DNA from: Macrostomum hystrix
Taxonomy: Eukaryota > Platyhelminthes > Macrostomidae
DNA length: 64,000 bases
NCBI GenBank assembly: GCA_950097015.1
Contig: CATNEN010000025.1
Span: forward strand, 5,694,001 to 5,758,000
Direction: 5' to 3'
In this document: positions 24,700 through 35,100 of the stretch, one piece after another
How positions within the stretch are numbered: position 1 is the stretch's first letter
Layout of the letters: each line of letters starts with the position of its first letter
The notes under the pieces: generated by a model
Told to the model about the DNA's origin: nothing
Seen by the model: the letters and a program-made list of their open reading frames with translations, nothing else
The model's database searches: none
Translations under genes and position numbers: made by a program

Positions 24700-25105
24700 C
24701 TGATTCTCTGAAAGACTGGACGTTTGCGACTGAAGCCTTGAAGGACTGGGGGATAGCGGCTGAATTCCCTGAAGGACTGGAGGAGAGCGGCTGACTCCTT
24801 GAAGGACTGGAGGATAGCGGCCGATTCCCTGAAGTAAGGGAAAATAGCAGCTGATTCCCTGAATGTCTGGGGGATAGCGGCCGATTCCCTGAAGGACTGG
24901 AGGATAGCGGCTGGCTCCTTAAAGGACTGGACGTTTGCAGCTGAAACCCTGAAGGACTAAAGGGATAGCGGCTGACTCCCTGAAGGACTGGGGGATAGCG
25001 GCTGACTCCCTGAAGGACTGGGGGATAGCGGCTGACTCCCTGAAGGACTGGGGGATAGTGGCTGACTCCCTGAAGGACTGGGGGATAGCGGCTGAAACCC
25101 TGCAA
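24700..25105. repeat. 30-bp minisatellite, orientation 1
   Basis: About 13 copies of a unit containing CTGAAGGACTGGGGGATAGC and GGCTGACTCC. It is the reverse complement of the array at 26650-27690. Confidence 0.9.
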
Positions 25106-25109
25106 ATGC

Positions 25110-25285
25110 CGACTCCCAGCTGATGCTAGCACCCATTTAACAGCTGAGTGAACTGAAGCAATAGAGAGTTGAGTCTCTTGCTAAAAGACACAAATTGTTC
25201 CAGTGGGAGTCGGGAATTGAACCCCCGACCTTTAAGTCGTGAGTCCGACGCTCTAACCAGTAAGGCTAAAACCCACCTAGATAAA
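25110..25285 (-). mobile_element. SINE family A copy, 3' truncated
   Basis: On the minus strand the copy has a tRNA-like head and B box (GGTTCAATTCC), then the TCTTTTAGCAAGAGACTCAA body block. It joins the 30-bp minisatellite directly. Confidence 0.65.
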
Positions 25286-26645
25286 CCCCCTAGATCAATA
25301 CGTGAAAGCGCCCCTCCAAACCTGTTCTGGAGTTACTACGCTCGTAAAAGAACATCAGCCGGAGCAGTGCTCATCTCCGCTCATCTTAAAACTAAATTAG
25401 CGGTCTTTGTCTATACTCTTTGTCCGGGTCGCCAGCTTTCTTCTCTATCTTCCCACACTTGTGGACATATTGCTTCTCAGATTAAATCAAAAGACAAACC
25501 GCGCTGGCTTCTGTTCTCACGATTCTATGGGAAAGCTTGTGCCCACATCGACCCGCGCCCGCACGATCCCGGTATTCAGAGTAGAAGAAATTTAGTTTTC
25601 AAAGCTCCCAAAGTTAAGGGCGGTAACAACTGCGGCAGTACTTTTGCCTATTCGCGCAGCCCTTTTAATTCTTGCCCCTCTTATCTCACGAATCTCACCG
25701 ACTAATAAATCATATTTTGTTTAGTTCAGTCCGGTTGTCGGGTCAGACATTTGTTTGAAATCCGCCCCCTCCCCCACAGGCACAATGAGATGGGAACAAA
25801 GAAATGCTTATTGAGTTAAGGGTTGAAAAAATATGGCCACCAGTACTGGACGTGGACAGTACTGAAGCAGAGTTAAATGCATTTTTTAGTCTTAATCAGT
25901 CTCAAAGTGCAAAGTTCAATGAGATCATATCAAAGAATCGGTTTGCTTTCACATGAGGTTTCCTGTTCTCCATATAGATTTTTCTTTTACAAATTCTGTT
26001 ACCTTGTTTGCGGCAGTCGGCGCTTTTAGAAGCTAAAAAATATGAGTTTTAGTTGCATTGTCTTATCTGTAACTCTTTGTTGGCAAATAAGAAGTCTATA
26101 AGAAGCCAGCGTAGATCGAGATAACGAATAGATAAGATTTGAATCTTTAAATATTATAAGGCCGTGACCTCCCCCGAGTGGGATTTTAAACAGACTCTGT
26201 GGGTCGTTAATATTGACTGTTGCACAAAAGCTTACTAAACTGCGGAATCTAAATAGTTTTATCAACTCGGTCCTATCTAAGAATCCCATGAATTAAAAAC
26301 CAACCATAAAAATTCTTCCCTGACTGGCGTGGCTTGACAATGCCGCCTTAAAAATCCCCATAATTTTTTGTTCCTATCTTTTTATCCCACTACAAAAGTC
26401 CAATTCAACAGAAATTACAAGATAAAAAAGTATTTTAAAAACCTGCCACGAAAAATTCCCCATTCCACGGATCCCCGTTCCTAAATCGCGCACTTAAACT
26501 ACCACCCGAAAAATCCCACCCGAAAAAAATCCCAACGAATGATCCCATTCGTAAAAGCGAAATTTCTAGGGTCGGCGAATTTTGTCATGAAAGCATTTTA
26601 GCAACACAAGCTGCTAACAAGATGCTAGTACTTCTGGGAATTAGC
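25286..26645. other. Stretch with unidentified open frames
   Basis: A plus-strand frame runs to a stop at 25703-25705 (ending CPSYLTNLTD), and another segment around 25795-25963 reads EKIWPPVLDVDSTEAELNAF. Neither shows a domain I recognise or clear splice sites. They may be relics of a mobile element. Confidence 0.2.
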
Positions 26646-26649
26646 CCCG

Positions 26650-27690
26650 CTATCCCCCAGCTCTTCAGGAAGTCAGCCGCTATCCCTTTAGTCCTTCAGG
26701 GACTGAGCCGCTATCCCCCACTCCTTCAGGGAGTCAGCCGCTATCCTCCAGTTCTTCAGGCAGTCAGCCGCTAGCCCTTTAGTCTTTCAGGGAATCGGCA
26801 GCTATTTGCAAGTCCCTCAGGGAATCAGCTGCTATCTGCAAGTCCTTCAGGGAATCAGCTGCTATCTGCAAGTCCTTCAGAGAATCAGCCGCTATCCCCC
26901 TGTTCTTCAGGGAGTCAGGGCCTGACACCCAGTCGTTCAGGAATCAGACGCTACCCTCCAGTCCTTCAGGGAGTCAGCCGCTTTCCTCCAGTCCTTCAGG
27001 GAGTCAGCCGCTTTCCTCCAGTCCTTCAGGGAGTCCGCCGCTTTTCTCCAGTCCTTCAGGGAATCAGCTGCTACCTCTCAGTCCTTGAGGGAATCAGCTG
27101 CTATCAGCAAGTCCTTCAGAGAATCAGCCGCTATCCCCCTGTTCTTCAGGGAGTCAGGGCCTGACACCCAGTCGTTCAGGAATCAGACGCTACCCTCCAG
27201 TCCTTCAGGGAGTCAGCCGCTTTCCTCCAGTCCTTCAGGGAGTCAGCCGCTTTACTCCAGTCCTTCAGGGAGTCCGCCGCTTTTCTCCAGTCCTTCAGGG
27301 AATCAGCTTCTATCTCTCAGTCCTTCCGGGAATCAGCTGTTATCTCTCAGTCCTTCAGGGAATCAGCTGCTATCCTCCAGTCCTTCAGGGAATCCAGCTG
27401 CTATCCTCCAGTCCTTCAGGGAATCCAGCTGCTATCCTCCAGTCTTTCAGGGAATCAGCTGTTATCTCTCAGTCCTTCAGGGAATCAGCTGCTATCCTCC
27501 AGTCCTTCAGGGAATCCAGCTGCTATCCTCCAGTCCTTCAGGGAATCCAGCTGCTATCCTCCAGTCTTTCAGGGAATCAGCTTTTATCTCTCAGTCTTTC
27601 AGGGAATCAGCTTTTATCCCTCAGTCCTTCAGGGAATCAGCCGCTATCTCCCAGTCCTTCAGGGAATCAGCCGCTATCTCTCAGTCCTTC
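26650..27690. repeat. 30-bp minisatellite, orientation 2
   Basis: About 35 copies of AGTCCTTCAGGGAGTCAGCC plus CGCTATCCCC-type variants, inverted relative to 24700-25105. Internally duplicated: the block from about 26870 recurs from about 27110. Confidence 0.9.
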
Positions 27691-28975
27691 AGGTAATCAG
27701 CTGTTGTTATCTCTAGGAATCTGTTGTTATCTCGAGGAATCTGTTGTTATCTCAAGGAATCTGGTGTCATCTCAAGGAATCTGTTGTCATCTCAAGGAAT
27801 CTGTTGTTTTCTCAAGGTATCTGTTGCCATCTCAAGGAATCTGGTGTCATCTCAAGAAATCTGGTGTTATCTCAAGGAATCTGTTGTCATCTCAAGGAAT
27901 CTGTTGTTATCTCAAGGTATCTGTTGCCATCTCAAGGAATCTGTTGTTATCTCAAGGTATCTGTTGCCATCTCAAGGAATCTGTTGTTATCTCAAGGAAT
28001 CTGTTGTTATCTCAAGGAATCTGTTGTCATCTCAAGGAATCTGTTGTTTTCTCAAGGTATCTGTTGCCATCTCAAGGAATCTGTTGTTATCTCAAGGAAT
28101 CTGTTGTCATCTCAAGGAATTTGTTGTTATCTCAAGGAATCTGGTGTCATCTCAAGGAATCTGTTGTTATCTCAAGGAATCTGTTGTCATCTCAAGGAAT
28201 CTGTTGTTTTCGCAAGGTATCTGTTGCCATCTCAAGGAATCTGTTGTCATCTCAAGGAATCTGTTGTCATCTCAAGGAATCTGTTGTTTTCTCAAGGTAT
28301 CTGTTGCCATCTCAAGGAATCTGGTGTCATCTCAAGGAATCTGCTGTCATCTCAAGGAATCTGTTGTTTTCTCAAGGTATCTGTTGCCATCTCAAGGAAT
28401 CTGGTGTCATCTCAAGGAATCTGTTGTCATCTCAAGGAATCTGTTGTTTTCTCAAGGTATCTGTTGCCATCTCAAGGAATCTGGTGTCATCTCAAGGAAT
28501 CTGTTGTCATCTCAAGGAATCTGTTGTTTTCTCAAGGAATCTGTTGTCATCTCAAGGAATCTGTTGTCATCTCAAGGAATCTGTTGTCATCTCAAGGAAT
28601 CTGTTGTTTTCTCAAGGTATCTGTTGCCATCTCAAGGAATCTGTTGTTATCTCAAGGAATCTGTTGTCATCTCAAGGAATCTGTTGTTATCTCAAGGAAT
28701 CTGTTGTCATCTCAAGGAATCTGGTGTCATCTCAAGGAATCTGTTGTCATCTCAAGGAATCTGTTGTCATCTCAAGGAATCTGTTGTTTTCTCAAGGTAT
28801 CTGTTGCCATCTCAAGGAATCTGTTGTTATCTCAAGGAATCTGGTGTCATCTCAAGGAATCTGTTGTTATCTCAAGGAATCTGTTGTCATCTCAAGGAAT
28901 CTGTTGTTTTCTCAAGGAATCTGTTGCCATCTCAAGGAATCTGTTGTTTTCTCAAGGTATCTGTTGTAATCTTAA
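27690..28975. repeat. 20-bp minisatellite
   Basis: About 64 copies of CTCAAGGAATCTGTTGTCAT with few variants (TTAT, TTTT, GCCAT, GGTGTCAT), joined directly to the 30-bp array. All three forward frames are open because the unit lacks stops. Confidence 0.95.
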
Positions 28976-28979
28976 CAAT

Positions 28980-29345
28980 AACAAATAAAGCCAACAGGCT
29001 TCATGTCGGAAGCTTTTTCATGCTTTTATAAGCGCTTGTTTATTTGCCTTTCCTGAGACAGGACGACATTAAATTAAGTAATGCAGGAAAAATGTGCACA
29101 TTTTTTAAGTGATTGCAAAAGTAATTTCATTGTGAGCAACAATCTTGATAATAAGAATTATGCTGGCAATGATGTAGTAAATAGAAGAAGGATATTAATT
29201 TAAAATCGTTCTGATTCGTCACACTCTAAACAATCAAAAGAGAGCGGACTACTTTTTTATACGCTAACAAACTACTGCACAGTAGTGCCTGGTGTGTAGC
29301 TGTCTGTTTGGAGAACAGACAACAGAAAAATAAAAAAATTATTTT
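28980..29345. other. Short AT-rich gap
   Basis: Probably contains the 3' end of the minus-strand methyltransferase gene. No feature recognised. Confidence 0.35.
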
Positions 29346-30143
29346 TCAATTTTTAAACGGAGCTTGATAGGTTAGCACAAGAAGCTTGCGATTCGCACAG
29401 ATAGTTTTATATCCCGGATAATGTTGACTGATTCGACGCAGTCTGGCTGTATTGTTGTCCAAAACAACAATGCTACCTCCTGGTCGCAGAAGGTTGGTCA
29501 AGCACTCCGCTAGTCCACCCTGAAGCGTCTCCTTGGCATTGGCGTAGCTCAGGGTGATCAAGTCGTATTGAACGGCTGCTTGAAAGCCAGCTCCAATGTC
29601 GGCCATTGCTTTCAAAATCATAGCCTTACGGAGCACAAAGTTGCGCATTTCGGCGGTGCAAAAATCTGTTATAACCTTCGGGCAGTTGAACTCCGGGTCT
29701 CGGATTAGTCGCCTACTCGTCAGCTGCTCAACTTTCTGCTTGAAGCTCTTCCGATCCCAAGGCATCAGATCGACTCCTGTACACTGTATGCTGCACTTTG
29801 CCGACAGTCCCTGGTCTAACAGGCACTCAATGCCAGCCAGTAGGTCGCTTCCAGGACCGCAGCCCAGCGATAGCAGGCGCACTTCGGTCTCCATGGGCCT
29901 CAGTTTGAGTAGACGCTCGGACGGCTTTCTGAGCCACTTGAGCGCCACCCTGGCCCGCTTGGGCATCTCGTGCTTGGCGTACTGCAGCCGGAAGCTCTCG
30001 CTCTGGTAGTGCGACAGGTTGTCCTTGTCCGGCGTTTGGCGCCAGAGCTTTAAAGTTTCGGATTCGGACATTGTGTTGAGTGAATGCTCGTGTATAGTCT
30101 CTTGTTTTGAAGTTGTAGTATGCATCCGCAGTATCCGAGCCAT
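29346..30143 (-). CDS. Class I SAM-dependent methyltransferase-like protein, orphan
   Basis: Intronless frame of 265 residues, or 241 if translation starts at the second good ATG (30071, MSESETLKLW). Rossmann methyltransferase motifs appear in order: motif I VRLLSLGCGPGSDLLAG, an acidic residue ending the next strand (CTGVDLMPWD), a motif IV-like segment YDLITLSYAN, and the post-I/VI region LLRPGGSIVVLDNNTARL. It therefore probably binds S-adenosylmethionine. The substrate cannot be told: none of the diagnostic motifs of RNA, protein-arginine or small-molecule families are obvious. The lack of introns among intron-bearing neighbours is notable and could mean retroposition or an inherently intronless gene. 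A SINE lies about 320 bp upstream. The domain is fairly sure; the role is unknown. Confidence 0.7.
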   Translation of the reverse strand: MARILRMHTTTSKQETIHEHSLNTMSESETLKLWRQTPDKDNLSHYQSESFRLQYAKHEMPKRARVALKWLRKPSERLLKLRPMETEVRLLSLGCGPGSDLLAGIECLLDQGLSAKCSIQCTGVDLMPWDRKSFKQKVEQLTSRRLIRDPEFNCPKVITDFCTAEMRNFVLRKAMILKAMADIGAGFQAAVQYDLITLSYANAKETLQGGLAECLTNLLRPGGSIVVLDNNTARLRRISQHYPGYKTICANRKLLVLTYQAPFKN

Positions 30144-32149
30144 GGTCTCTGTTAGTTATATACACATGCAGTTACAGTCACAGCCTCTCCAGAAGTACTT
30201 ATCTGTGCAGTTTCAGTCCCGTTTACTCCCAATGTACATGTAAATGCATTCCAATGTCGTCCAAAGAACATTGAATCTATTTTTAGACACCATGCAGCTC
30301 ACCATGAAGCAGCGTTGACTTTGTAGTGAATAGTGCAGTTACATTTTTTCTTGGAAAATGCAAGTGAATTTTTGCGCTAAAATTTCTGTCCTTATTTTCT
30401 TGTCAATATTAGAACTTTTAATTAAATTATAATTGATTATACCTAACCGCATTGCATGGTCAGATGTGCAGCCAACAGCACAGCTAGCCGCTTCACAATG
30501 CTTCTTGAGCTGCTTATGGTGCCAATTTAACAGCTTTTGATATTAAGCAATGCACAGTTAAGTGTCTTGCTAAAGGACACAAATCGTTTCAGTAGAGTCG
30601 AACCCCTGACATACGAGTCCGACACTCTATAACGACTATGGGCTACAACACCTAGTCAGGATAAAAAATCAATAATACTGCAGGTCCAGAGTTAGTTGTT
30701 ATGCCTGTATGCATACCGTGTTTATGCATATATGGTGACTATATAAGAAACACAAACAAAACGTTAAGTTAAGCATTCCCCCACTGGATACGCCACTGCT
30801 GACGAACAGCGTTACATATATGTTATTTTGCATTCTGTGTGTTTTCTTGTTGGCTCTGCAATAAGAATACTAAGGCTTTGTTTGCATTGTGCTGTTAGTT
30901 ATCCGTGCCTGTGCCCGCTCTAATAGGACTCAACAACAGCTTTTTCCGCCGTTTTCTCAAAGCTGCGCCCTGTAGACGAATTCCGATCTTGCATGTTTAT
31001 ATTTTATTTAAAATTATTATTCGCCCTTTTTTATTTTGTTTTTTAAAAACAATTTTACTAAAAGCACGATGCAAAAAAATTTACTAATATAGTTTATTCC
31101 TTTTGTTGTCCTTCGAATGCCCGATAGCGCTACAGTGCTACACCATATAAAGATCACGCAGCGTATAACCAAACGCGTCGATTTCCCTATTGTCCTGATG
31201 TAATATAAAAATCTGATGGAAGAAGTGCATTTTGTACCTGTACATTTACATTTGGCCTGTTGTAAGTAATGTACATGCCGTATTGCACAATAGTTTAGCC
31301 GTCACAAAAATTGAGTCTTTGGTAATTTTTTAGAAAATAACATTTTTGTGCCCTGACTTTTAGATGATATTATAATATTTCGGCTTCACAATTCATCTCA
31401 AAACATCATATTTCCAAATATTTTTCTTTCTTGCAAATATTATCTTCCTGTATATAGTAGGCTGAGTTGCGAGAATTGAAAGTATTGAAATGTGGATTAT
31501 TTATGTCTAAATGATACTATATGTACGGTAACGACATACTAGCACATGTTACATAATTCGTATTCTGAAAAGAAACAGCAGCGCTACTATAGTCTAAGTA
31601 GTACGCAGGTATGCAATCATAAAATATGAGATCTTATTATGAAGCCATCGTTGAATTGAAAGAATCAAGTAGGGTGTTTGATGATTGATGATGTAATATT
31701 CATATATATTGATACTTAATATTCATCAGTTTGATACTGAATATTGCGGATGAGCCTCAATTATCGTGCACACAAATTATATCTAATTCGAAATAATTTG
31801 TCTGGTACTTTTCTAGTTAAAAGACAACAAGAAACTATCAAAAGTAGTTTTAAATAAAAGAAAAAAATTATTTCTTTAACAAAAATACGTTAGCTGGTTT
31901 TATTTTTAGAAAATATTGTTTTACCTTGAGCATTGTATAAATTGAGCAATAGCAAATTCAAATTAACGCGAACGACGTCCTTGCCTCTTCAACATTCTTA
32001 CATGAAACTATCACTATTTTTATTCGTTGGTTTGAGGCAGCTCAACTGAATCAACTTTATACCGTGTACATCGTCTTGCTTTATATAATATCTCGTAGAT
32101 TTTTTATGATGCACATTTTTTAAGTTCTAAAACAACAAAAACATTAATT
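30144..32149. other. Intergenic region upstream of NAA15
   Basis: AT-rich, holding a SINE at 30455-30655 and a possible MITE end at 30777-30797. It would include the divergent promoters of the methyltransferase (-) and NAA15 (+). No other feature seen. Confidence 0.35.
30455..30655 (-). mobile_element. SINE family A copy, diverged
   Basis: Contains TGTCTTGCTAAAGGACACAA and a degraded tRNA-like head on the minus strand. The tail end is missing. Confidence 0.6.
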
Positions 32150-35100
32150 ATGTCTCAGATAACTGCCAGTCAACAGCTTCCTCCTAAGGAGCAATCAATT
32201 TTCAAACGCATAGTCGTGAGTAATTTTTTTACTTTTAGTTTAATATACTTATGTTAAACATTTTCTTTACAGTATTGTTTACAGCATTCGTTATTATACC
32301 TTTATGACATTTTTTATTGTGCTTTGCGGCTATATACTATAGTGTTATCTTTGTTGTAGGCCTCTTTCTTATTTCTTATTAAACTCAAAATTCCAATAAT
32401 ACCAATCCTACTGCTGTTACCAAAGTTTTTGTAGTGCTTATACACTTTATTCAAGTACTGTCTTTATGTCAATCTTATGAATGTCTTTACTTTATTTGCT
32501 TTATGTACTTTCTTAATTCAAATTGGTAGCATTTTATGTATCTAATCTGGTAGCATTATAATATGGCCGACTTCTATTTTATTTCTTTATTTATAACTTT
32601 ACCGTATTATTCCTATAAATATCTTATATCAATCTTTATCCATCTATATCAGTCTTTATCAATATTTATCCGTCTTTAATTCAATCTTTAGTCCATCTTT
32701 AATTCAATCTTCAGTCTGTCTTTAATTCAATCTTTAGTCCGTCTTTAATTCAATCTTCAACCAGTGGATCTAGATTTACAGCGTTTCTTAACTCTATTTA
32801 CTTCTCTTTCCAATGTCTCTTTCTCAAATAACTTCAACACAAATACTTCACGTTTAAGCTTTTTCAATATAAACTCTTTTCCCAACCGAGGTTGTCCGAG
32901 TTAGTTTTTCTCTTTATTTTGCTCGTGTATTTATACTGTTTTTCATTCCTTTCTTCACTTCATTAAAACTTTTATATTTTGGTGCATTCAGTGCATAAAA
33001 TCATTTGGTGCATTTTAACAAAATTAGCCAAACAAACAGTGTATTAAAACAAACATACTAAATTCGCAAGAACATTTCTAAGAAACTAAAATGATTGGAG
33101 GCCCTATTTCATCTTTTGCATATAAAATATTTACTTTAAACTCTTGAAATATTTAGTGACTTAGGCACACAAAATAAGATCATAGACTTTGCTTATATTC
33201 ACTTTAAAGCCTATAGGTACCATTAAATTGATACCTATAATTACTTAATGCTACAGTTAAATGAAACTAAATATATTTCTAATTATTCCATAATTATAAT
33301 GTCTAGAATACGTAACAACTAGCAGACTTTATACAACTATTTTGAATTTGTGAAAACTGAAAAGTTGATATTTTTGTGAAGTTGACGTGTATTTATTGTA
33401 GTACTTTGTCTTGCTTATTATTGTATCTGAATTCGGCATTAGTATGCCTATATGCCATATGGTTAAACAGGATAACTTTGTTTGCCATAAAACAACTAGT
33501 GTAATGCCATATAGTCAGAAAAGTGGCAGTGTGTTCTGGAACAAATTTTTGCCTCAAAAAATTGTGCACTGATACAAAGACTCAATTGTGCCATTGTGCG
33601 CCTATCATTACCTGCCTTGCAACATAAAATACTTTTTTGTGCTACATAATATTATCCCTAAGCCCTCCCCTATAATATTTTTAATATTATTATAGTACAG
33701 GCATTCAAAAAATATAGCCATATACAAGAAAAGAGATGAGAGTCACAAATTAAGAGACTGTTAAAGCAATTATATAAATTGAAAATAAATAAAATAAAAT
33801 ATTTTTCAATCTTTTTTAATTTGCATTTTGCAAAAAGAGTATCACACTAAATAGAACATTGAATAGTATACTGTAGCAAATAATGACTTGCATCATTACA
33901 TGTGTAACACTGCATGCGCTAGTGTCCTCTGGTGTGTACCAGAAAGTTGTTAATTTATGATGGAAAGTTTAGCAAACTCTGCCACCTTCCTGAATGTGTA
34001 ATGAGGACAATATGGGTTAATAAAAAACAAACTGTAGCAGGTAACATTCCATGATATAGCAAAATAAATTCTAGGAGTAGTGGTGCAGGTGAAAAAGTTT
34101 TTGTACTACAAAAAACTTGAAAAAATTATTTTTAATTCTGCTTAAATTCAATGCCATAATCTATGTGAATATTTCAGCAATAGACAATGCTATAGCTAAA
34201 TACAAGTAGCTATATATAGCTATATACTTGTAATATATGCTTCCAATTAAAGTTTAATGTTATTAGAAGTTGAATAATATCTCAATCTTGATTATCAAGA
34301 TCTCGGCACTTTTTACAATCACAATCTCAGTTTTGAAATCTCTAAGAAGGTCAAGGTTAAATTTTTATATTATTATTTTTTAGTATACAATTGTACTTTG
34401 TCACTTAAAAAACATTTTTTGTTCATTTGCAAGTGACAGACTTCTTGAAAAAAACTGTAAAAGCACTAGAGTTTTAGTCTCAGCAATAGACAGAATATAG
34501 ATAGAATAGAGCAAAAACTAAGTCGCACAGCCGGCTAAGATTTGGGAGGTTGCGCATGTATGTCTCAGTTGCGACTTAGTTCATTTGATTGCTCTATTTA
34601 CAACTTAGTTTGCTCTCGTTTGCTCTATTTTTCTCTCCCCCTTTTCCTCTTCTTCATGCCTTCCTTTTTGTCCCTTGGTCCCCCCTTTGATGTTTTTGCA
34701 CTTGGTTGATTGGTTTTTGCAACTTACCTTGCTTAGCCCTCGTTTAACCTGGCTGGGTTGGCCAGGTGTTGCGCATGTATGGTTTTAATCATGTTAGATA
34801 AATATTTAAAATTGGCTTTATTAGATCAAGTGGTGTTTTTATTGATAGTATCCAGGGCACCTTTGCTTGCTGTCAACATTGTAATTATGGACACTAAAAT
34901 ATACACTAAAATCAATTCAAACAAATATTTTGTGCTAGAAAAATTTAGAGAATTAAGTGTTTACTTTTTGTACTTTGATTTTTTGTACTTTTCTTATTGG
35001 ATTATTCTTAGTGCCTTTACCTAATCTTTCAAGTTGAAGTAAAACTAATTGATTTTTTAGAATCAGTGTAGTGTTTATACAGTTAGTTTGAAATGTTTTA

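Noticed and set aside
27085-29031. Three overlapping plus-strand open frames of more than 400 residues
   Set aside because: All three frames are open across a 20-bp tandem repeat, a repeat artefact.
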